Both the position numbers and the translations under genes were made by a program. From JAKEGN01 sp964465665 (GTDB taxonomy: Bacteria > Pseudomonadota > Gammaproteobacteria > Steroidobacterales > Woeseiaceae), in contig CAYXKM010000202.1 in NCBI GenBank assembly GCA_964465665.1, positions 1 through 13,772 on the forward strand: DNA of 13,772 nucleotides, read 5' to 3'. The notes beneath the pieces were generated by a model. That model had not been told where the DNA came from. It saw only the letters and a list, made by a program, of their open reading frames with translations, and searched no databases. This document shows positions 5,741 through 11,606 of the stretch, piece by piece; within the stretch, counting starts at the first letter, position 1; each line of letters begins with the position of its first letter.

Positions 5741-8056
5741 TCAGTCCTTGCCCGTCGGTACGAGGATATCGCGCGAGCCGTTCGACTGCAGCGGGCCAAC
5801 GAGGCCGGCCTGCTCCATCGACTCGACCATTCGGGCCGCGCGGTTGTAACCGATTTTCAAACGCCGTTGCACGCCGGAAATCGAAGCCTTGCGGGTCTCG
5901 ATAACGACCTGAACAGCCTGGTCGTAAAGCGGATCCTGCTCCGCGTCGATCTCCTCGAGCGGCGCGCTGTCGATACCGGCCAGCCCGGGTGTTGGACCTG
6001 TCGGGGCTTCGAGAATTTCATCGATATATCGGGGTGTACCGCTTTTCTTCAGATGCCGGACCACAGCGTGCACTTCGTGGTCGGCAACGAACGCACCGTG
6101 AACCCGGGTCGGCAGAGAGGTTCCGGGTGGCAGGTACAGCATGTCGCCATGGCCTAGCAGATTCTCTGCCCCCATCTGGTCGAGTATTGTGCGGGAGTCA
6201 ACCTTGGCCGATACCTGGAACGCGATGCGGGTCGGAATGTTCGCCTTGATCAGGCCAGTGATGACATCGACTGACGGACGTTGCGTCGCCAGCAGCATGT
6301 GTATGCCGGAGGCGCGCGCTTTTTGCGCCAATCGTGCGATCAACTCTTCGATTTTCTTGCCGACGACCATCATCATGTCTGCCAGCTCATCGATAATCAC
6401 GACGATAAACGGCAGCTCGGTCAGAGTCGGCCGCGTAATCGGCTTGTCCTCGTCAAAAAGCTCGGGAGGCATGAAAGTCGGGTCCGGCAGCGGGCTGCCC
6501 GCTTCGATCGCCTCCTTGACCTTGCGGTTGTAACCACCGATGTTCCTGACGCCGAGCGATGCCATCAATCGATAACGCCGGTCCATCTCGGCTACGCACC
6601 AGCGCAGCGCGTTGGCTGCTTCCTTCATGTCCGTGACCACCGGCGCAAGAAGGTGCGGTATGCCCTCGTACACCGACAGCTCCAGCATCTTCGGATCAAC
6701 CATGATCAGTCGGACATGCTCCGGTTTTGCCTTGTAAATCAGACTCAGCACCATGGCATTGATGGCGACCGATTTGCCGGACCCGGTCGTTCCGGCTATC
6801 AGCAGGTGCGGCATGCGCGCAAGGTCGGCTACCACTGAATTGCCGCCGATATCCTTGCCGAGTGCCAACGTCAGCGGCGATGCCATTTCGTCGTACTGAC
6901 GGCTCTTTAAAATTTCACCGAGCGTTACCAGCTCCCGGTTTTCGTTGGGGATTTCGAGGCCCACGTACGATTTGCCCGGAATCACTTCCACGACCCGTAC
7001 GCTGACCACTGAGAGCGACCGTGCCAGGTCCTTGGCCAGGTTGGAAATCTGGCTGACCTTGACCCCCGGTGCAGGGTCCAGTTCGAATCGGGTAATGATC
7101 GGGCCGGGCGAAACCGACACGACCTCGACGTCAATGTTGAAATCCTTCAACTTCAACTCGACCAGTCGTGACATCGCTTCCAGCGATTCCTCCGAATAGC
7201 CCTTTTTCTGCGGCGGCGGGCTGTCGAGCAACGACAAGGGCGGCAGCTCACCGGCTGACGGCGGATCGAACAACGGCACCTGCCGCTCCTTCTCCGCCCG
7301 CCGGCTCGGTTCCGGCGGCGCGACTACCGGCTCGATGCGCGGCGGCACGCGCCCGGCGGTCCGCTTCGCTTCGGCCTTGAACACATCCTGGCGGGCCGCC
7401 TGTTGTCTTTTGCCTTCCGCCCGGTCGCGTAGCTCCCCGATCTTGGCGCGTACGGTATCCCAGCCATTCAGCGTAATGCGGCCGACGCGATCCATGACCG
7501 CAAACCAGGATACGCCGAGGAAAACCGACACCGATGCGAGCCAGAGAAAGAACAGCAGCATGCTGGCTCCCAGCAGCTTCATTACCGACGCCATGCCGAG
7601 GCCTGCGACCTGGCCGATGATCCCGCCGGCCGTCTCGCGAAATCCGACCGGTGAAAAATGCAACGTAGCGAGGGCGCAGCTTGTGACGAGCGTGGCGATG
7701 AAGCCACCAAAGCGCCAGGCGAAATCGGCCCGGGTCAGGATTTCCTGGGTGCGATGTTCGCGATAGATCATCCAGCCGAGGTAGAAAACCAGCAGCACAA
7801 AAAGGTAGGCAGGCCGACCGAAAAGATTGAACAGCAGATCGGCGATCAGCGCGCCGATGCGGCCGACGCCGTTCTGCACCGTGCCGCTGCTGCTGGCCTG
7901 GCTGAATCCGGAGTCCGCGACGTCGTAGGTGAACAGCGCATACCACAATATGAGCGCCAGGGCGCCAAACACCCACAGGGCTCCTTCACGCAGGGTTCGA
8001 ACCAGCTGTGACGACAGAGCTGCGCCGGGGTGTGCATGGGATCGGGTTCTGGCCAT
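5741..8056 (-). CDS. ftsK: DNA translocase FtsK
   Basis: This 771-aa septal DNA translocase moves chromosome ends to the division site and activates XerCD recombination at dif. The N-terminal part has four membrane helices (about 27-44, 81-98, 115-133 and 162-188). A short Pro/Arg/Glu-rich linker follows (about 210-285), much shorter than in E. coli FtsK (about 1,330 aa) and closer to the compact FtsK/SpoIIIE type. The motor shows Walker A GTTGSGKS (422-429), Walker B IVVIIDELAD (551-560) and LLATQRPSVDVITG (588-601). The C-terminal gamma winged helix (about 708-766: DPLYDQAV, ISGVQRRLKIGYNRAARMVE) should read the KOPS polarity sequences. The ATG is two codons after an in-frame TAG, so no longer start is possible. 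It has no recognisable Shine-Dalgarno sequence. First gene of the minus-strand operon, divergent from trxB. Confidence 0.97.
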   Translation of the reverse strand: MARTRSHAHPGAALSSQLVRTLREGALWVFGALALILWYALFTYDVADSGFSQASSSGTVQNGVGRIGALIADLLFNLFGRPAYLFVLLVFYLGWMIYREHRTQEILTRADFAWRFGGFIATLVTSCALATLHFSPVGFRETAGGIIGQVAGLGMASVMKLLGASMLLFFLWLASVSVFLGVSWFAVMDRVGRITLNGWDTVRAKIGELRDRAEGKRQQAARQDVFKAEAKRTAGRVPPRIEPVVAPPEPSRRAEKERQVPLFDPPSAGELPPLSLLDSPPPQKKGYSEESLEAMSRLVELKLKDFNIDVEVVSVSPGPIITRFELDPAPGVKVSQISNLAKDLARSLSVVSVRVVEVIPGKSYVGLEIPNENRELVTLGEILKSRQYDEMASPLTLALGKDIGGNSVVADLARMPHLLIAGTTGSGKSVAINAMVLSLIYKAKPEHVRLIMVDPKMLELSVYEGIPHLLAPVVTDMKEAANALRWCVAEMDRRYRLMASLGVRNIGGYNRKVKEAIEAGSPLPDPTFMPPELFDEDKPITRPTLTELPFIVVIIDELADMMMVVGKKIEELIARLAQKARASGIHMLLATQRPSVDVITGLIKANIPTRIAFQVSAKVDSRTILDQMGAENLLGHGDMLYLPPGTSLPTRVHGAFVADHEVHAVVRHLKKSGTPRYIDEILEAPTGPTPGLAGIDSAPLEEIDAEQDPLYDQAVQVVIETRKASISGVQRRLKIGYNRAARMVESMEQAGLVGPLQSNGSRDILVPTGKD

Positions 8057-8360
8057 AGTCTAGGTGATATATTAAATCATTCGTCTAAAATACTGATTTT
8101 GATGCAAGTTTATCAGAGGCTCGCACGCGTTACACGCTCTCAGGAGAACCCCTCCCGAGGCACATTCCGGTGCTCAGCTTCTATACCGGGTACAAGACGC
8201 CCTTTTGCCCGCGAAATCGCTTTTCCCTAAACTGACCACCCGACACCCGATTCATGTGTCATCAGCAATCCACTCCTTGATTCGGTGCGCAGTGGACGCA
8301 CTTATTGGATTGCGGTTGGCCTGTGAAATGGTATCCAGGAAAAGCGAAGGCAAATTATAC
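8057..8360. promoter_or_regulatory. Divergent intergenic region ftsK / trxB
   Basis: This 304-bp gap must hold promoters for both divergent units. The ftsK-proximal 60 bp are AT-rich, including the near-palindrome GATATATTAAATC (8071-8083) and an inverted repeat CTGAT-N14-ATCAG (about 8094-8117). On the trxB side the open frame of trxB continues upstream to 8205, but that peptide does not resemble a TrxB N-terminus. No small gene, tRNA or lrp homologue is present, although E. coli carries lrp here. I found no LexA box (CTGT-N8-ACAG). Confidence 0.5.
8205..8233 (+). promoter_or_regulatory. Candidate sigma70 promoter for trxB
   Basis: TTGCCC (8205-8210) and TAAACT (8228-8233) are separated by 17 bp, each matching 4 of 6 consensus bases. 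Transcription would start near 8240 and leave a leader of about 120 nt. This is the best-spaced match seen by eye on the plus strand, but it is weak and other starts are possible. Confidence 0.25.
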
Positions 8361-9356
8361 ATGAGCACAAGCAAACATTGCCGCGTTCTGATACTTGGCT
8401 CCGGTCCGGCGGGATATGCGGCAGCGGTGTATGCAGCGAGGGCCAACCTGAAGCCGGTGCAGGTCAGCGGTATGGAACAGGGCGGCCAGCTCATGACCAC
8501 GACGGACGTCGACAACTGGCCTGGCGATGTCGAGGGGCTGCAGGGGCCGGCCCTCATGTCGCGCATGCTGAAGCATGCCGAGCGCTTCAATACCGAGGTC
8601 ATCAACGACCATATTCACAGGGCCGACCTGTCGGTCAGGCCGTTCGTGCTCGAGGGCGATTATCACACCTATACCTGCGACGCACTGATCATTGCCACGG
8701 GGGCAACGGCCATGTACCTGGGATTGCCCTCGGAAGAGGCATACAAAGGGCGGGGCGTGTCGGCTTGTGCAACCTGCGACGGCTTCTTTTACCGGGGCAA
8801 GGAGGTCGCGGTGATCGGAGGCGGCAATACCGCGGTAGAGGAAGCCCTGTATCTCAGCAATATTGCGTCTAAAGTCACCCTGGTGCATCGCCGGGACACC
8901 CTGCGATCCGAGAAAATTTTGCAGGACCACCTGTTTCAAAAGGTTCGCGACGGCAAGGTGGAAATTCTGTGGAACTTTACCGTGGATGAAGTTCTCGGCG
9001 ACGACGGCGGCGTCAACGGGCTGCGGATTCGCAGCACGAAGGACAACACCGACGTGCGTGAGCTTCCGGTCTCGGGAGTTTTCATTGCCATCGGTCACCG
9101 TCCGAATACCGCACTCTTCGAAGGGCAGCTCGATATGCGTAACGGCTACATCACGGTGAAATCCGGCTTGCGCGGGAATGCAACGGCAACGTCCGTGGAG
9201 GGCGTATTTGCGTCCGGGGATGTCGCCGATCAGGTTTATCGCCAGGCGATCACGTCGGCCGGGTCCGGCTGCATGGCGGCACTCGATGCGGAGAAATACA
9301 TCGACTCGCAGGACAAGCAGCAACAGCAGATGCCGGCGGCCGGCATTCCGGCCTGA
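8361..9356 (+). CDS. trxB: Thioredoxin-disulfide reductase
   Basis: This 331-aa cytosolic flavoenzyme transfers electrons from NADPH via FAD to thioredoxin. It shows the FAD-binding GSGPAG (13-18), IIATGA (110-115), the redox-active CATC (136-139) in VSACATCDGFFYRG, the NADPH-binding GGGNTAVEEALYL (153-165) and HRRD (177-180 region), and the second FAD motif FASGDV (283-288). Similarity to E. coli TrxB as recalled is very high throughout; the C-terminal tail DSQDKQQQQMPAAGIPA is longer and Gln-rich. The start at 8361 (MSTSKH, compare MGTTKH in E. coli) is chosen over the open frame to 8205. GAAGG lies 10 nt upstream. It heads a plus-strand unit with the FemAB-like gene (gap 7 nt) and aat, divergent from ftsK. 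Confidence 0.97.
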   Translation: MSTSKHCRVLILGSGPAGYAAAVYAARANLKPVQVSGMEQGGQLMTTTDVDNWPGDVEGLQGPALMSRMLKHAERFNTEVINDHIHRADLSVRPFVLEGDYHTYTCDALIIATGATAMYLGLPSEEAYKGRGVSACATCDGFFYRGKEVAVIGGGNTAVEEALYLSNIASKVTLVHRRDTLRSEKILQDHLFQKVRDGKVEILWNFTVDEVLGDDGGVNGLRIRSTKDNTDVRELPVSGVFIAIGHRPNTALFEGQLDMRNGYITVKSGLRGNATATSVEGVFASGDVADQVYRQAITSAGSGCMAALDAEKYIDSQDKQQQQMPAAGIPA

Positions 9357-9363
9357 GTGGTTC

Positions 9364-10545
9364 ATGCCGTCTGCCATCCTGGCAAGCATCAACGACATTC
9401 CCGCGCACGAATGGAATGCGCTGGCCGGCGACAGCTGGCCGTTTCTGCGACATGAATTCCTCGCAACCGCGGAATCGAGTGGCTGTGTTTCAGCGGCCAC
9501 GGGATGGAAACCGCGGCACATCATCGTCCGGGACCGCCGTGGCAGGGCCTGCGCGGCCATGCCCCTGTATGAAAAATCGCATTCCTGGGGTGAATTTGTC
9601 TTCGACTGGGCCTGGGCCCAGGCCTATCACCGGCTGGGAATCGACTACTATCCGAAGCTGGTCTCTGCCATACCATTTACTCCGGCTCCATGCCGAAAAA
9701 TTCTGTTGGCCGACAATCGCAATACCGGGCTTGCCCGCGAACTTGTCGATGCGGCGCTGCAACTGGCAGCCGATGGTAATTGTTCGTCGCTGCACCTGCA
9801 ATTCATCGACCCTGAGGAAACGGAGTCCCTTGCCGCATCGGGCCTCATGTTGCGCAAGGACTGCCAGTTCCATTGGCACAATCGCGGCTACCGAAGTTTC
9901 GACGAGTTCCTAGCGACCTTCAGCTCCGCGAAACGCCGAAAGGCGCGACAGGACCGGCGCTACGTTGCCGAACAGGGAATCTGCTTTCGCTGGCTGCACG
10001 GCGACGAGGCGGACGCAGCAACCTGGGCATCAGTTTACACACTCATCAGCAGCACGTTCCGGCGCCATGGATCGATGCCGTATTTCAGTCTCGAGTTTTT
10101 TATCGAGCTGTCGCGACGTATGCCGCAACAGCTACTCCTGGTCATTGCCGAGCGCGATCGAAAGATGATTGCTGCAGCCGTATTCTATGTCAGCGAATCC
10201 GCGCTCTATGGCCGATACTGGGGCGCCGATGCCGATTACAATGCCCTGCACTTCGAGACCTGTTACTACCAGGGAATCGACTACTGTATCCGGCACGGCA
10301 AACTGGTATTCGAACCGGGTACGCAGGGCGAGCACAAGATCAGCCGGGGATTTGTACCGGTAACGACGTGGTCGGCGCACTGGATCGGGCGCAAGGAGTT
10401 TGCCGAGGCAATCGCGCGATATCTGGACGATGAACAGCGTCATATCGATCGCTACATCGCTGTCGTCGAAGATCACAGCCCGTATCGCGACGATCGGCGA
10501 AAGAACGTGGACGATGAAGTGAACATCGAACCGGGCAGCGAGTGA
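9364..10545 (+). CDS. FemAB-like / GNAT-fold acyltransferase family protein (PF04339-type)
   Basis: This 393-aa protein shows blocks typical of the bacterial FemAB_like (formerly DUF482) family, recognised by pattern. They are PFLRHEFL (26-33), GWKPRH (47-52), AAMPLYEKSHSWGEFVFDWAWA (64-85 region), YYPKLV with IPFTP (95-107), HWHNRGYRSFDEFLATFSS (170-188), KRRKARQDR (190-198), YGRYWGADADYNALHFETCYYQ (282-303 region) and FEPGTQGEHKISRGFVP (316-332). The fold is related to GNAT and Fem aminoacyl transferases that use aminoacyl-tRNA or acyl-CoA; the substrate of this family is not established. The upstream open frame to 9178 lies within trxB and is rejected. The ATG is 7 nt after the trxB stop without a strong ribosome-binding site. 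Its stop overlaps the aat start by 4 nt (GTGA), so it is translationally coupled to aat. No signal peptide or membrane segment. Confidence 0.85.
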   Translation: MPSAILASINDIPAHEWNALAGDSWPFLRHEFLATAESSGCVSAATGWKPRHIIVRDRRGRACAAMPLYEKSHSWGEFVFDWAWAQAYHRLGIDYYPKLVSAIPFTPAPCRKILLADNRNTGLARELVDAALQLAADGNCSSLHLQFIDPEETESLAASGLMLRKDCQFHWHNRGYRSFDEFLATFSSAKRRKARQDRRYVAEQGICFRWLHGDEADAATWASVYTLISSTFRRHGSMPYFSLEFFIELSRRMPQQLLLVIAERDRKMIAAAVFYVSESALYGRYWGADADYNALHFETCYYQGIDYCIRHGKLVFEPGTQGEHKISRGFVPVTTWSAHWIGRKEFAEAIARYLDDEQRHIDRYIAVVEDHSPYRDDRRKNVDDEVNIEPGSE

Positions 10546-11297
10546 GTGCATTGCGTATACACTGGCTGCAAAACAGCGATCCACCCGATGCATTTCCGCC
10601 CGTCGGGCAGGCCCTGGTCGAACCCAACGGTTTGCTCGCCGCGGGTGGCGACCTGTCGCCCGCAAGAATCCTGTCTGCCTACCAGGCAGGCATATTTCCG
10701 TGGTTCGAATCGGGTCAACCTATTCTCTGGTGGTCGCCGGATCCCCGTTGCGTGCTGCGACCCGATCGTTTCCACGTCGCATCGCGCCTGCGCCGTAGTG
10801 CCCGCTCGGCCGGCTTCGAGCTGACCTTCAATCGCGCTTTCCACGAGGTCATCGATGCCTGTGCGCAGCGCCGCACCGGGCAAAACGGAACCTGGATCAC
10901 CGACGATATGAAGAGTGCATACCTGGGACTGCAAGCCAGCGGTTGGGTGCATTCCGTCGAGGTATGGCAGGGGAACAGCCTGGCAGGCGGCATTTACGGA
11001 CTGGCATGCGGAAAAGTGTTTTTCGGTGAGTCCATGTTCAGCCGCGTGTCCGATGCATCCAAGATCGCCATGATGGCGCTGTGCCATGTCATTGCACGCC
11101 AGTCGTTCGCCCTGCTCGATTGCCAGATTGCGTCACCGCACCTGATCACGCTCGGTGCGGAACTTTTGCCACGTACGGAGTTCGTGAGAACGCTCTGCGA
11201 AGCAAACCGTGCTCCGGATCAGGCCAGGTTCTGGCCGACCACGCGCCTCCCCGCCGCAGAGTTCCTCCCCGGCAACCTGAATGCCGCATTGCAATGA
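10542..11297 (+). CDS. aat: Leucyl/phenylalanyl-tRNA--protein transferase
   Basis: This 251-aa enzyme transfers Leu or Phe from aminoacyl-tRNA to N-terminal Arg/Lys of proteins, making N-degrons for ClpS-ClpAP. The family pattern is complete: FPPVGQALVEPNGLLAAGGD (18-37), AYQAGIFPWF (46-55), ILWWSPDPR (61-69), GTWIT (116-120) with M and AY spacing after it, GWVHSVEVW (134-142), GGIYGL (149-154), FFGESMFSR (160-168), ASKIAMM (172-178) and LLDCQ (191-195). Start is GTG at 10542, overlapping the stop of the FemAB-like gene by 4 nt. In E. coli aat lies directly between cydC and infA; here the FemAB-like gene takes the upstream place. The 3' end, including the stop codon, lies in the first unit of a short tandem repeat that continues into the infA leader. 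Confidence 0.97.
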   Translation: MSALRIHWLQNSDPPDAFPPVGQALVEPNGLLAAGGDLSPARILSAYQAGIFPWFESGQPILWWSPDPRCVLRPDRFHVASRLRRSARSAGFELTFNRAFHEVIDACAQRRTGQNGTWITDDMKSAYLGLQASGWVHSVEVWQGNSLAGGIYGLACGKVFFGESMFSRVSDASKIAMMALCHVIARQSFALLDCQIASPHLITLGAELLPRTEFVRTLCEANRAPDQARFWPTTRLPAAEFLPGNLNAALQ

Positions 11298-11325
11298 CGC
11301 ATTGCAATGCGACATTGCATTGCAT
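11285..11325. repeat. Tandem palindromic repeat / hairpin at the aat-infA junction
   Basis: CGCATTGCAATG occurs twice at a 13-bp period (11285-11296 and 11298-11309), followed by a diverged third unit ending ACATTGCATTGCAT. GCATTGCAATGC (11299-11310) is a perfect 12-bp palindrome. GCATTGCAATG (11299-11309) can also pair with CATTGCATTGC (11313-11323) across a CGA loop with a single mismatch. The first unit contains the aat stop codon. No clear T-run follows, so this is not a classic terminator. It overlaps a candidate infA -35 box and may be an operator, attenuator or mRNA-processing element. Confidence 0.6.
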
Positions 11326-11343
11326 CGTTCGTTTCTGCACAAT
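11315..11343 (+). promoter_or_regulatory. Candidate sigma70 promoter for infA
   Basis: TTGCAT (11315-11320) and CACAAT (11338-11343) are spaced 17 bp apart and match 3 and 4 of 6 consensus bases. Transcription would start near 11350, leaving about 28 nt before the TTG start of infA. The -35 box lies inside the repeat structure. The match is weak and read by eye; infA may instead be read through from aat. Confidence 0.27.
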
Positions 11344-11377
11344 TCGCCGGCCCCGGCAACCTAGAGAACCCCGAAAA

Positions 11378-11596
11378 TTGGCCAAAGAAGATGCCCTTCA
11401 GATGGAAGGCGTAGTGACCGAAACCCTGCCAAACACGACATTTCGTGTCGAGCTCGAGAACGGTCACGTCGTGACTGCGCACATCTCGGGGAAGATGCGC
11501 AAGAATTACATTCGTATACTGACGGGTGACAAGGTGACGGTCGAACTCACACCGTACGACCTTACAAAGGGACGCATCACCTACCGCGGCCGCTGA
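11378..11596 (+). CDS. infA: Translation initiation factor IF-1
   Basis: This 72-aa OB-fold protein binds the ribosomal A site during initiation. The sequence follows E. coli IF-1 almost residue for residue: AKEDALQMEGVVTETLPNT, FRVELENGHVVTAHISGKM, RKNYIRILTGDKVTVEL and TPYDLTKGRITYRGR. A longer open frame from 11081 overlaps aat and is rejected. The start that gives the exact family length is TTG at 11378; the next ATG (11402) would remove eight conserved residues. The upstream CTAGAGAACCCCGAAAA has only a weak Shine-Dalgarno match. It is separated from aat by 80 bp with a repeat/hairpin, so it may have its own promoter. It ends 10 bp from the stop of convergent clpA, the same arrangement as E. 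coli but without the serW tRNA. Confidence 0.97.
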   Translation: MAKEDALQMEGVVTETLPNTTFRVELENGHVVTAHISGKMRKNYIRILTGDKVTVELTPYDLTKGRITYRGR

Positions 11597-11606
11597 TCGC
11601 CGGTTG

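Noticed and set aside
8094..8117. LexA (SOS) box upstream of ftsK
   Set aside because: The inverted repeat CTGAT-N14-ATCAG is the wrong length and lacks the CTGT-N8-ACAG pattern.
8205..8360. N-terminal extension of TrxB by 52 residues or a leader peptide
   Set aside because: TrxB proteins start about 10 residues before the GSGPAG motif, as here with the ATG at 8361, and the extension lacks a ribosome-binding site.
8355..9560. 401-codon open frame on the minus strand opposite trxB
   Set aside because: Long enough to notice, but trxB is unmistakable on the other strand, the antisense protein matches nothing I know, and it runs into the FemAB-like gene without any start signal.
11285..11325. 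CRISPR-like array
   Set aside because: Units are only 12-13 bp and adjacent, with no spacers.
11081..11377. Extended IF-1 reading frame beginning inside aat
   Set aside because: IF-1 is a 72-residue protein; the extension is aat and leader read in another frame.
11298..11377. Possible tRNA-Ser gene, as found beside infA in E. coli
   Set aside because: The interval is 80 bp and shows no cloverleaf, T-loop or CCA end; it contains the repeat structure instead.
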